A DNA stretch of 64,000 nt from Phaeotremella fagi (Eukaryota; Basidiomycota; Tremellomycetes; Tremellales; Phaeotremellaceae): the NCBI GenBank assembly GCA_001599715.1, contig BCHU01000007.1, positions 377,586-441,585 of the forward strand, read 5' to 3'. The position numbers and the translations under genes were made by a program. The notes beneath the pieces are model-generated. The model was given only the letters and a program-made list of their open reading frames with translations. It was not told the DNA's origin and searched no databases. The first letter of the stretch is position 1. Each line of letters starts with the position of its first letter. Shown in pieces: positions 44,009 through 55,720 of this stretch.

Positions 44009-47000
44009 CTAATCTTCTTTGACATTAGCCAAAACCCAAGCCTTAGCTCTCTCCTTAGCCACCTCTTGCCCATTAGAATCTCCGATCCTAGATTCGATAC
44101 CCAACCATTTTTTGAATAGGAATCTAAGAAAACGAAAAATCAGTATGAACTTAAAAACTGGATGTAAAGTGACAACTCACTTTGCCTTTTTCGAAGTCAA
44201 CTTCTGATCCAACGCCCGATCAAACAATCCTCTCACACCGCTGATATCCCCAATCTTAGTCAACTGATCAATATAAACTGACCAAAGATCTAATCTTTTA
44301 GGGTATTTATCGACGATACCTTCAAACAATGTTTTTCCACGTTCAGAATCATCATGTTTGAATTCCAACAATGCCATTTTCTCAATCATCTCAACGTCTA
44401 TTTGATGGTATTGTTAGCTAGGTCTTGAAACGTTTGGAACGAAACTTACGTTTTGCTTTATCAAGCGATTTCAAACTTCTTGGTAAAAGTTCTCTGGCTG
44501 ATTCCGTTTCTCCTTTCTTCAAGAGATAATCAGCGAATCTAGTCCATGATTCTGGGAACGCTGAGAATTTCTTGATAATCTTTTTAAACAATTCTTCAAC
44601 CACCTAAAATTATGTAAAATATTAGTGTCAGAATTCAACGTCCAAGATCAAGACCACATACCTCATCTTTACCAGCGGCAATCAACGCATCAGCATATCG
44701 ATAATTGACCGTCCTGGCGTCGTTATACCCTTGAGCCTCTTTATAAACCTCCTCCATACTCTTCGAATCCCCAAATCCAATTTCGAGATTAACCAAAGCC
44801 ATCCAAACATTCAATTTCTCTTCTTCCTCTCTATAGTTAATCCTCTCCAACGCTTTTCGACCTATCGATCTGGCTTTTTCAATCTCGTGCAATTGAAGAT
44901 GGAAGGACATGTATTGGATCCATAGATAGGATGAGTTGGGTGATGATAATAGAGCTCTTTCGAATTCTGAGGTCGTGGATGGTTGATCATCGGGTGCTGT
45001 GGCTGTTAGATCGAGATTGGCTTTTGATTTTTTGGTCTTTGGTTTAGATGGTTCTTCAGCTTCTGAGGATGATTCCTCGGAGTCTGAAGATTCCTCCTCC
45101 TCTTCAGGACCTGCTCCAGACCAGTCGAATCCGGTAGCCACCGATAGAGCTGTAGATGTTGTTGCTGTATTAGATTTCTTGTTAATTCGAGGAATCGTCG
45201 ATGGTTCGGCTAAATCAACCTGAAATTTGGGTTAACAGAATGTATAAGGAAAAGAAATTCCTACTCACTTCCATCTCTTCGTCAGATTCATCGTCATCCT
45301 CCTCATCTTCAGCTTCATCGACGTCGTCATCATCATCACCTTCGTTGTCATCGCCATCTTCACTATCATCCCCATCAACATCTTCATCCGAAGCACCATC
45401 CTCCATCTCCTCGTCTTCATCTTCATCCTCATCTTCGTCTTCATCCCCCTCCTCATTCTCATCCTCATCCGCCTCAGTAAAATAGCTAGCTTTGATCCCG
45501 AATCCAATCTTCCTATTTTTACGATCCAAACTTGTAATCTTAGCTTTAACCGTGTCACCTTCTCTGAAACCACGTAAAGCCTGAGCAACGTCTTGTTTCT
45601 TGTTGTCAGAAATCTAGTACATTGAGTCAGTGTCATCAAACTATCAAAAAAAAATTGTCCCAATCCCAACCTACCTCTGATCGATGACATAATCCAGAAA
45701 CTTCACTTCCATCGATACGAAGGAACATCCCGTAAGCCTCAACTTTCTTCACGATAGCTGAGACAATTTGACCTTCTTCAAAATCTTTCAAAGCTAATTG
45801 AGAGGATTTCTTGGACGCTGTATCTTTCGATGGGTTTTGACGTAAGGTCATTTCCACTTGATTACTTTTCTCGTTAACGCTGAAAGATGTAAGTTGAAGC
45901 CATCGTCGCTGCAGCGAACAACTTACCTCAAGATCTTTCCAAAAACCATTTGATTGACATCGAAACGGGATTGCCAATCTTTTACGTACTAACCCTCGTC
46001 AGTTATCGAAATACTACCGTCTGAAAACTCACATCATCGAATAACTCTTTGATCATAATTCTAGCAGTGACAGTACGCCCAACAGCAACAAAGACACCAC
46101 CCCCGGAAATGTTCTTAACCAATCCCCGAACTTTTTGACCAACCTTGACATCTTTAATAGATTCAACCTCCTTATCCACAATCGCACCGTGCTCTCCAGG
46201 ATTGACTCTAGATTTTCTCGTTGAAAGATCAATAATCCTGGTAGCAGGGTTTGACTTCAAAACGTAACATTTAACGTTATCGTCAACCTTCAATTCATCT
46301 TTACTGACGTTCTCAAAGTCATCTGAGATATCAGTCGGATGGATTCTACCACGTAAAGCGTTTGAGAGTTGGACCATGACCCCTTGTGGGGTGTTGGAAA
46401 TGACTCTTCCAGGTATGATTTGACCTGGTTGAATATCGTCAATCGTCGTTGCCATTCTCGAAATTCCAGAACCGACTTTAGCGACTGATTTGTTGGCGAC
46501 GATTAATAGACCGTTGGAAGGATTTTTGGAAACTACCACCAACTCGTCTAATTTTTCGCCGACTTTGATCGATGATCTCAACTCATCGATTGAGAGGTGT
46601 CGATGATTTGATAAATTCGAAAGAGACAACAACGCAGTGACGTTGTACGGTGTGAGCGTGATTACGATCTGTTCTTGATGGATCTTCGTCACTGAACCTT
46701 TGACTATTGTGCCCACTTCTAAAGCTTGTGCAGCCATTGCAGTTGAAGTTGCTTGACGAACGGAAACAACTATCCTCTGTTCGTCGTGACGAACTTCGGT
46801 AACTCGTACATTGACAGGTTTACCAACGAAGAAAATATCAGCGAGGTTGGTGACGAAATTTTGACTGGAAATTGTTAGCTCCGGTCAATTTCAACGAAAC
46901 AGAACATACCTAGCTTCCGCTTGTGGTACGTAAGCTCGTAAACCACCGAAAAGATCAACCAAGCAACCTTTCTCCAGGATCTTGGTAACCACTCCTGAAG

Positions 47001-49158
47001 TGATCTGACCAACTTTGACATCATCGAAACTAGATGGAGTTTCGTAAGTGGAATCTACAAGACTTTTCTTGAGTGTCAAGACAACTCTGTTTCGAGCTGG
47101 TTCAAGAGCGAACACCCTCGCTTTAACAGATGATCCAACTTTGAATCGTTTTTCTGGATGTTTCAGTCGAATGTCGGCATAATGATTAGGCCAAACTACA
47201 CCATCAACAGATCCTTGTACGTTGACAAACAGTCCTTTCTCGGATAATCGACTGATGGTTCCTTTCATTATTTGACCAACTTGAAGTTCGTCGACGTTCA
47301 TGAATACTTGATCTAAAATCTTTTGCTCAAAGGAGAGAAGGAGTGTACCGTCAAGTGGTGAATGACCGATGACTCTGGCACGATGAAGGGTTCCAGCTTT
47401 ATATTGAGTTGTTGAGGATGAAAGCGCAGCGAGACGCTCGTCCGACAAATGACTGATCTGTTGAAGGGTCAGCTTGAGTTCAGAGGGTATTTGAACGTGA
47501 GCTCACGTGAACGAAAGCGTCCAAACCCTCATTTGTTCTGCAAACAACTCCCCAATCTGGTACTACACGAACGACTTTCACTGATTGTAAAACCTTGCCA
47601 ACGGGTACAGCTTCTTCCAAAGATATCTCCTTATTTGTTCCAGTTGGTTTAGTCAGCGACAAGATATGATTGAGAAGGGAGAGTGAGAATCTCCTTGGAG
47701 TAGTTGCGAGAGAATCATAAATGATCCTGGCTTTGATCTGGAGAGTGTGGTTAGTGGTAGTTGGAGATAGAGTCGTAAAGCTACTCACCTTTTTACCAAT
47801 GTTGAATTTCTCTTCAAGTTCATCTTCACCAAGCCCTAAATGAGTCAAATCAATTGTACCATCAAAGAAACCGCAAATCTTGACGTTCAATCCAGAAGGC
47901 ACGACAGCGGTGATCAGAGCTGAAACTAGATGACCAGGTAGTAATGATCCGACTGTCGAGACTTCGCTTAAAATGCTTCTAGCCAAGGTTTGATGGTCAA
48001 TCGAGAGCTCTATGACACGTCCTGATGCCTTCAAGGTTGTGATCGCACATGAAACCAACTGACCCACGACAAGTGTTTGGTCTGATGATACTGTCAATAC
48101 TGGTAAATTACGATTGTGTACAACTCACTTGTTTTTTCAACATCTGCTTTACTCAACCAACCCTCAACACCAGACATGCCCTCATCCTCGTTTAAACCCA
48201 ACCCAACTCTCCAGCCTTTATCCTCTTCAGCTCTGACTTCACCAACAATCGCATAACCAGGACTCAATTCAGCTTTTGCAATTTCCGAATTAACCTTGGA
48301 TGGAATCAATGTCATCTCAACTCTAGCTGCTAAACGAATCGTTTCCGAAGTTGGATATTGTGAAATGAATGTCTGACTAGCAGTTGGATAAAGATTGACA
48401 ACTTTTGCAGGGAAATATTGCCCGGTTTTGAACAAAGTTAACAAATCTGGTGCAGTGGTATCTTCGTCGTCTTCTTCATCGTCTTTTGAACCGTCCGAGG
48501 ATTCAGCTTCTTCGGCTTCGAGAAGTTTTGTTAAAGTGGTTGAGACCTCTGTGATCGGGACGTGGGCAAGGAGGTTATTTGGTAGAGACAGAATAAGATG
48601 TAAGGGGAGGATAGAGTGTATTCTGGTAAGTAAATGTGTACCAGGAAGTAAACGCTGAAACATAGTTAATATTGGATTCACAACCAGAGAGAATCTGACT
48701 CACTTTGTAATTAAGTTGTTCTACTCTGATATTGTCTTTATCCCTCTCAGCATTTTTTATCTCGACTTCATTCTTTTTGAGACGTTTGGCTTGTCTCTCA
48801 CTGATCTGTCTACCTTTTTTAGGTGCCCGACTTGACTAAAAGATATAATCAGTTAACGCAATAAAGCAAAGGGAAAAGAACCAACCTCAGCTTTAGCGTC
48901 CTCATCAGCTTCTCTTCTACCTTCAGCCTTGATAGATTTTAATTCAAGAGCGGTGAAAGAAGAACCACCACCACGAGGGAAGTCGACTTCTTCATCTTTC
49001 AACGCAGATGTGAAAGCAGGAGTTGGTCTAGGTGCTGATGTTGGCTTTGATTGATCGTTTGTGCCGTTACCGTTGGATATCCTAGATTTCTTGGTTGTTT
49101 GAGAAGTAGTGTCTTTATCTTTCTGACTGTGATTTCTCTTCTTGTTGAAAGTAGACAT
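44009..49158 (-). CDS. RRP5: Rrp5: S1- and HAT-repeat ribosome biogenesis factor
   Basis: Exons 49158-48886, 48835-48704, 48654-48129, 48099-47789, 47737-47507, 47457-46910, 46864-46033, 45988-45927, 45879-45675, 45613-45269, 45219-44662, 44603-44450, 44397-44181 and 44123-44009 give 1502 residues. Order: basic N-terminus with KKSRISNGNG, a long array of S1 RNA-binding domains (such as VGQIMKGTISRLSEKGLFVN and VGQKVRGLVKNISGGGVFVA), a very acidic Asp/Glu stretch encoded by 45265-45470, and C-terminal HAT helices (SSYLWIQYMSFHLQLHEIEK, RGLFDRALDQKL). Rrp5 is needed for both 18S and 5.8S rRNA processing. The 51-nt intron 47738-47788 is in frame and stop-free, but splicing rejoins an S1 strand (NIGKK-IKARIIY). 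Confidence 0.93.
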
Positions 49159-49414
49159 TATTGGATAATGAATACTGTACTTGTTTTTTGGAGTTGTTGA
49201 AGGTTGAAAATCGTTTTGGGTCAAGCAGCAGCAGGATTTTCAAAATTCTTAAAGCGTGCCTGAGAGTATAAAAGGGAGGAACTGTTAGTGAAAACCATTT
49301 AGACCTATCGGCTAACAATCAACCGAACATTACACACTCGACGCGATCTGATTGATTTCTGAATACAAAAGCAACAAAATAAATCAGAAGAATGAGATAT
49401 ATTAGACAATAACA

Positions 49415-51480
49415 ATGTCAACAACACCTCAAAAGACATCCATCTCATACACAACACCGACCAAAAGAACTTCATTCGTTCAAGGGGAAGCTGGTCCAAG
49501 TAGGATAAGACCAACTGGAGCTTCACCAGCATATGTAAGTCCAAGTCTGTGCTCGTCACTAACACCACCAAAGAGTTCACGTAGGCATTCATTGTATGGT
49601 ATAGAGGACCGTATAATCATCGAGTAAGCTAAACCTCTCTTGGAAAGAAGACAGATCAGCTTACATTGTCCAGCCCTGGTTCTCGAATTTGGAAAGTAGG
49701 ATTCTCAGGTGAACCGGAACCCAGAGCTGTGTTTTGGGCGACTGATGGGGAAGAGGATTCTGAGATTTGGCAGCAAGATCTGGCCTCTACTCACGATCTG
49801 AACGATAGAGATGAAGCCGGGAGATTGGTTGCTGTGAGAATAGTGAAGAAGCTTAGAGAAGTGTTTTTCAAGTGAGCTTAGCTGGTGTATGTTACATTTA
49901 TATGCTAACGTCTATACAGACATCTATTGACTGACCCCAAAGCTCGAAAGATTATCATAGTTGAGAACACTTTTTTACCGATTTTCGTCAAAGATTATCT
50001 AGCTCGAGCGTTGTTTGATAACCTGAAAGTGAGCTACCTTACGCTTGGGATTGAGAAGTAGCTAAACTGATCTCTAAAGGCCCCTTCTATCTCATACACA
50101 CCGTCTAGTCTACTCTCTCTAGCTGCTTGTGGAAGAATCACAGGATTAGTCGTTGATATAGGATGGCTAGAAACTACCGTTACCCCAGTATGTGGACACG
50201 CTGTAAAATCCCATTTTACTTAGCTCATATAAACTAGGTCTATCATTCTCGACCATTGTTTCTTTTATCTCGCTCGACACCACTAGCAGGCAAAAGGTTA
50301 CATGAACGACTTCGAAAGCTTCTGTCTCAATTTGCAATCTACATCCCACCTCCAAAGTCATTGGGCACAATCAATGATCGTCAACCAGGTACCGTCCCAG
50401 GTGGAATTCTCACCGATCGTCTTGTAGAAAAAATCTTGACAGAAAGCTGTTTCGTCGGAGGGGTTTTAACTCCGTCCAATGAGATGGAGGAGTCTGGTGA
50501 TTTTCAAGTTCCAGGGGATGATTTGGATGATACGATTTATTTGGAAAGTCTGAAACGGAGATACGAGAATTCATCAGCGAACGACGCTATCTTCAATGTT
50601 AAACCGCAGAGCAACAACGGATTGGGTTCGGGGAAGTTGATAGTCCCTGGATGGATACGGGAAAGAGCTGCTGAGGTTCTCTTCCCAGAGAAAGGATCTG
50701 TTGAAGAAAAAGGTCTACCTGAGATCGTCTTGGATACTTTGTCGAAGGTACGACTAGCTACTCGAGAGCCTTTATGACAGAGTTAGCTAACGTCCATAGC
50801 TCCCTGTCGATCTCCGTCAACCATTGATATCATCAATCCTCATAACAGGTGGAACGGCAAGTCTACCAAACTTAATTCATCGAATCAAAATCTCAATCCT
50901 ACAAAACCTTCTCCCATCAACAGAATCACCTCCAACGCCATTCACCAATCTACCATCTACGAATACCGTATCACTAGCTCAAAGGGCTCAAGAAAATAAA
51001 TTATGGAGATTGAGATCGTTGGAAATCTATAAACCGCTATATGGTCTTTCTGATAAATTGGCAATTCTGAATGATCCAAGACCGATAGATGGGAATGGTG
51101 GTTCGGCACCACGATGGACACCATCGTTAGTAGCTTGGGTAGGAGGTTCTTTGGCAGGGTAAGTCAACTCAACCTGTGTTCGATCTCTAAATTGATCTGA
51201 AAAATGATACAGCGCACTCAAAACTGGATCCCCGGAGATTACGAGGGAAGAATACGATACACTTCAACAAGAGCATCAAGAGCTTGGTCAAAGTTATAGA
51301 GATAGTTTGAATAGTTCGGAGGAGGTTCGGGAGATTGCTGATCTTGTGGGTGTTTCTGTTGAGGAACTGTTACCTGGAATGGCGATTCGGGGTTTGGAGG
51401 GTAGGAGAAGGAGAGGATGGAAAGAGACTGGTGGAGTTGGGGATTGGAGTGGGGTTGGGGGTGGAGTGAAAGCTTCCTAG
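49415..51480 (+). CDS. ARP10: Actin-related protein Arp10 (dynactin pointed-end)
   Basis: Exons 49415-49623, 49674-49871, 49920-50028, 50080-50187, 50238-50747, 50800-51158 and 51213-51480 give 586 residues. A Ser/Thr/Pro leader of 60 residues precedes an actin fold: IIIDPGSRIWKVGFSGEPEP (phosphate loop 1), IIIVENTFLPIFVKDYLARA, GRITGLVVDIGWLETTVTPV (phosphate loop 2) and ISSILITGGTASLPNLIHRI (adenosine loop). The order and divergence, with a long variable insertion near 285-330, match fungal Arp10/Arp11 (Ro7). Family role: caps the pointed end of the Arp1 filament in dynactin and tethers cargo adaptors. An unusual C-terminal extension of about 85 residues after the actin fold is Gly/Arg-rich. 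Confidence 0.8.
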
Positions 51481-51703
51481 TTGGAGGGATGAAGTATATA
51501 TCATGTCTAACGATGTTGTGTAATATCCAGATGGAGTTCAAGCTGAATCTATGGGGAGTCGTGTTGCATATGTTCTAATGATACAATGATGATTACAGTC
51601 TTTAATTATACTATCAGCGAATCAGTAAATAGATCCCAACACCAATGAAAAGGAATCAACTCACAACCTCCCAATGGCAATTCCAATTCCTTCAATCCAA
51701 ATC

Positions 51704-51973
51704 CTAAAGAGCGGGTTGAAGCAAAACGTTCAAAGGGGATCTAACGAATGCGACACCAACAAAGAACAAAGTGGTTGCACGTAAGATACTAGAAAATTAT
51801 TCGTTTAGCCATCTATCATCATGTCATGAAATGACATTGACATACACAAGATTGCCTTCTCGGTATTGAGGAGCTAATAATTGATCTTTTAAGTAGGTGT
51901 AGATCCCCACTGGTTGAGGTCTACCTCCTGCTGGACCTAGATATGTTGCTGGTGTTAATTGATTTTCGGCCAT
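51704..51973 (-). CDS. Small single-span protein, TOM-complex-like (Tom6-type candidate)
   Basis: Exons 51973-51846 and 51788-51704 give 70 residues. The N-terminal part is soluble (MAENQLTPATYLGPAGGRPQ), then VGIYTYLKDQLLAPQYREGN and one membrane segment (LRATTLFFVGVAFVRSP) close to the C-terminus. Size, position of the span and the FF-x-GVAF-x-(R/H)S pattern remind me of small subunits of the mitochondrial outer-membrane translocase in fungi (Tom6 type). The assignment is by shape and memory of the pattern, not a firm homology. The splice GT|GTATGT...CTAG restores the span, which supports the model itself. Confidence 0.5.
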
Positions 51974-52753
51974 TGTTGGAGTTGGAGATATGAGATTGTT
52001 GTGTTTTTTGGGTTGATGTTTATAGTTTACTTTCTTCGAAACTGAAGGTGGAAGATAAAATGGACATCGAAGAGACGGTATTACGGGAAAACCTTAATGT
52101 GGCACCCGTTAATTGTTGAACCACCTCCTCGAACTCGAAGAACAACTAACTCACCGGTGCACGGAATGTGTATACTGAGCTTAACACCATCAGTATTGAG
52201 ATTAAATGTAGGTCCATTACAATGACAGGGAAGGTTAGCCCAAGAGGATTATTATGGTCAGTCTGAGTGGTAGCGCTTTCAATGTGTTGTTCGGTAAAAT
52301 GTGGCACTGACATACCGTTACTGTCCATAAGATAAGACCGAATCTGGCATCGATAACATTACTTTAATAAATTCTTTTTAATTCTTCAACTCCTTCTTCT
52401 TCTTCTTTTTCTTCTTGAAATAAAACAAGTTGAAGACGAGTCTGGTGAAAGGCTTAAGAAAGGATTCGAATATCAGATTCGAAAATAATACCGACCAGGT
52501 TGTTCAAGTCGAAATCGAGTCATTTTCTGGAAATGAAATAACGACTCCTCCTTTCTTCTCTTTGTGTCTCATCAACGCAGCTACCTTTAACTTATCTACA
52601 TAGATACTGTACATGCATTCAAGTACCGCTCAAGAAATCCCTTGAGCACACAAAGCGGGGCTGATTCGGGGACTGAAATTCGATTTGATCCCGCTCTCGC
52701 CACCCAAATCAATTAATTGTCAAAATGTTTACTGTAATCCAAGTACAGTCACC
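51974..52753. other. Divergent intergenic region, 780 bp
   Basis: Between the small mitochondrial-type gene and the zinc transporter. It contains a (CTT)n-rich pyrimidine tract (52381-52418) and two minus-strand open frames (52085-52328) that I could not join into a convincing gene. It must hold both promoters. Confidence 0.4.
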
Positions 52754-54119
52754 ATGAAGCTCACCAACGTCCAACGTCTCATCATCGTAGCCTCTATCGC
52801 CTCAACCTTTCTTGTATTAGAAATTGCAGTTGGCTTCATCACGAAATCCCTTGTTCTAGTTGCAGATGCGTTCCACATTTTATCCGATATCATCGGTTAT
52901 ACGGTCGCCTTGGTCGCTGTCAGATATGCTGCTAAACCTCAAGGGTCACAAGTTCAGTATACATTTGGGTATAGGAGGGCAGAGGTGCTCGGCGCCTTCT
53001 TTAATGGTGGTGTGTAATCTTTTCCTCAAGTGTAGTTGTCGTTACTGATGGACGATTTAAAAGCTTTTTTAATGGCTTTAGGGGTATCAGTCATCTTGCA
53101 ATCGATCGAAAGGTTTATCGAACCTACGGAACTCACTAATCCCGTTTTGGTCATGGCTGTTGGAGCAGCGGGGATAGGAAGTAATGTGTTGATGTTACTA
53201 GCCCTCGGTGGTAGGTGCTCTGCAAATTGTCTACCGCAGCTGAAAAGAAGCTGACGCTAGATGATTTCAAGGTCACTCACATGGCGGTCATTCTCATACC
53301 GGTCATGAACACTCTACCGTCTCGGATGGTGAGACTCAGAACTCGAACCCAGACACGCACGAAGGTCACGCTCACGTCCGAGCTAACGAAGGCGTCAAGC
53401 CGAAACGTTTCGCCAACCTGAATATTCTTGGGGTCTTGGTACACATTCTAGGGGATGCTGTTAACAGTGTCGCGGTTAGTGAGTCTTTATAGTACTCCGA
53501 TTGAATCTTCGTTCGTACTGACAATAAAAGTTGTATCTGCTGGAATCTACAAAGCTACAGGATTCGTTTATGCCGATCCTATCGCTTCGTTGTTCGTTGG
53601 TTTCATGATCATCGGAACTGCTTGGCCACTTGTCAGCAGAGCTGGAAAGAATTTGTTGGATGCTGTACCGGAGAATGTCGATATCGAAGGTGTGCAAGAG
53701 GATGTAGAGAGGGTAACGGGTAAGGGTAATGTTCATGATCTGCATGTATGGAGCTTGGGTGAGTCTCTCCTAGACCATTTTATCACCGTTCTGACAGCTT
53801 TTAGATAATAAAAACAGTGTTGCTACCTTACACTTAATGCAAGTAAGCGATTCTCTCAAAGATTTTGATACAACCAGCGAAGGCATTCGAAACGTAAGTC
53901 CAATCCCAGAACCACCGAGCTGAACTCCAGTGTCTACATCTCTGGGGTATCCACGACGTCACTATCCAACCTGAAAAGTCGATACCAACTCGACCAAAAA
54001 GTGTTCGTCCAGTGCAGGGTTTCCATACCACACTGAGTGAAATCAGAATCAGCGAAATTGTTGCACCGACTTGTCAACGCCAGTGCACAGACGCTTGTCG
54101 AGTCAGTACGACGCCTTGA
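52754..54119 (+). CDS. ZRC1: Zinc transporter of the cation diffusion facilitator family
   Basis: Exons 52754-53009, 53064-53210, 53272-53478, 53531-53758, 53805-53893 and 53931-54119 give 371 residues. Six membrane spans; the Zn site is H-x-x-x-D in span II (LVADAFHILSDIIGY) and again in span V (LVHILGDAVNS). Between spans IV and V lies the His-rich cytosolic loop GHSHGGHSHTGHEHS. The cytosolic C-domain has the conserved VHDLHVWSL and WGIHDVTIQPE, then a Cys-rich end (CQRQCTDAC). Zrc1/Cot1 relatives carry Zn into the vacuole in exchange for protons. The loop is shorter than in yeast Zrc1 (442 residues). Next gene to the right also has a His-rich N-terminus, probably coincidence. Confidence 0.9.
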
Positions 54120-54153
54120 TGGATGTAGATGTACTGGAAGAGCGAACGACTTT

Positions 54154-54225
54154 GTGGATATTAGAGAGAACGATCATGTGAATATAAGAGATAATGATTA
54201 TGTGGATATAAGAATGAACGATCAT
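54154..54225. repeat. Three tandem 24-nt repeats downstream of the zinc transporter
   Basis: Units at 54154-54177, 54178-54201 and 54202-54225 differ by a few substitutions each. They start 34 bp after the transporter stop codon. In one frame, which is not the transporter frame, they read as the octapeptide VDIRENDH with variants. That frame is open from 54037 to 54255. Confidence 0.85.
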
Positions 54226-54574
54226 GGGACTCCCAACTTTAATGAACCAATATAGATATGCATGCTTGTACGACCAGTTTCACTTGCAGACGAGCACTGT
54301 CGGTCCACCGCTGTACATGAAAATCTAGACCTCAGAAATGCTCAGGCAGCCCTATGACTGGATACGTGAACCGCCAATAATCTAATATCTCCTGAGAAGA
54401 CCTCTATAGGACTAATCAGAGTATATCTCCTTCTGACTACAAGCATTTTCTAGCCGACGTAGATGCCCCTTTTGCCACCCCAATCACCTGATTCCTTCGC
54501 CACAATTTTTCTTTTGGTGACAACCGATAATCAAAATAACAGAAATCTTAAAAAGGGACTTTCAGCATACAACA
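54226..54574. other. Intergenic region upstream of the PITH gene
   Basis: 349 bp with the leader of the PITH-domain gene. No coding frame or RNA gene recognised. Confidence 0.35.
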
Positions 54575-55548
54575 ATGGATTGTTCAAACGAAGCTCACGA
54601 TCACGACCATCACGACCATGATCATGACCACGGACATGGTGGACACGATCATTCACATGAAATACCATTACAAGCAGGACCTCAAGATAGTTTGTTCACT
54701 CAAATCGATATTGAACATGTTGAAGCGATGAATGCTGTAGGTGCTTCGGAAGCTGGTAAAAAGGTTATCAAGTGGGTTGACTCTGTCATATTATACATAC
54801 ACTGTTTTACTGATCAGGTGGGTAGAACTTGGGAAGATAGGAATGATGAACAAAACGTTAGTATTGGTCTTTTTAAAGGATGTTAACATTTGGACAGTAT
54901 TGTGAATCCGAAGCAGACGATTCGATGATCATCAAAAGTAAGTTATCACTAGAATGTTCTGGGCTGACAACCAAAAGTCCCTTTCCTATCTTCAGTCTCA
55001 TTACGATCCATAACGATAAAAGCAGGTCCATCAGGGAAAACACCATCCTCCATCCAATTGGTAAATCCCAACCACTCTCCCAAATGTCATGTCATTTAAG
55101 CTAACCGAACGTAGTTCGCCAATTCACCTTCATTAGATTTTTCAGATTGTGAAGCTGGAACCCCGACTCAGGGTTTTGAATGTATACCCCACCAAGAAGG
55201 TGTGGAATATCAAGTCAAGTAAGTACTTCACTGTCTCATCATTTAAAGTTTGTTTAGGGCATCAAAATTCTCTTCATTAACTTCATTAACGATTTATATC
55301 CCTTCCAACATCTCATCGACTGATTCAGAATATGATGAAGAAGAATGTACGAGGGTTTATTATATCGGTTTAAGAGGGAAATGGACTTCAGTAAGTTTAA
55401 TCCTTAGATCGAACCGATAGACATGTTTTGACATATCAAACAGATACCTAATCGTCCTGGTGTTATCATTTACGAATCGGCTGCTAGACCTACGGATCAT
55501 AAAGTTGAAGGAGTGAATGAAGGTCAAGCTTGGGGTAGTGGGTATTAA
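54575..55548 (+). CDS. PITH-domain protein (PITHD1 family)
   Basis: Exons 54575-54771, 54826-54856, 54898-54937, 54978-55060, 55115-55218, 55258-55390 and 55444-55548 give 230 residues. A His-rich N-terminus (HDHDHHDHDHDHGHGGHDHS) is typical of PITHD1. The PITH beta-jelly-roll follows: DSLFTQIDIEHVEAMNAVGA, TWEDRNDEQNYCESEADDSM, LSSVSLRSITIKAGPSGKTP and TRVYYIGLRGKW. The same domain in TXNL1 binds the proteasome regulatory particle. Exons 2 (31 nt) and 3 (40 nt) are unusually short and were placed by restoring the domain. The second intron donor is GTTAGT. Function of the stand-alone form is little known. Confidence 0.88.
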
Positions 55549-55720
55549 ATTGGAAATGGGACAGAATAAATGTATTTCTATGTGCGTATGAATAATGTAT
55601 TATATGTCATGATATCACCACAGAACTTCATTCAACTACTCCAATAAACGGAATGCTCATGCATTATTTTAACCCTATATTCCATTTCCCTTATGCAAGT
55701 CTATATCAACTATCCGAAAT

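Noticed and set aside
45201..45485. Poly-Ser plus-strand ORF
   Set aside because: Antisense shadow of the acidic Asp/Glu stretch of RRP5.
52085..52328. Two overlapping minus-strand frames, one reading GPTFNLNTDGVKLSIHIPC
   Set aside because: They resemble protein locally, but no start codon or acceptor could be linked to the frame, and a stop lies just upstream.
53843..53893. Donor-like GTAAGC at 53843 in the zinc transporter
   Set aside because: Reading on gives VSDSLKDFDTTSEGIRN, which fits the CDF C-domain, and the real donor GTAAGT follows at 53894.
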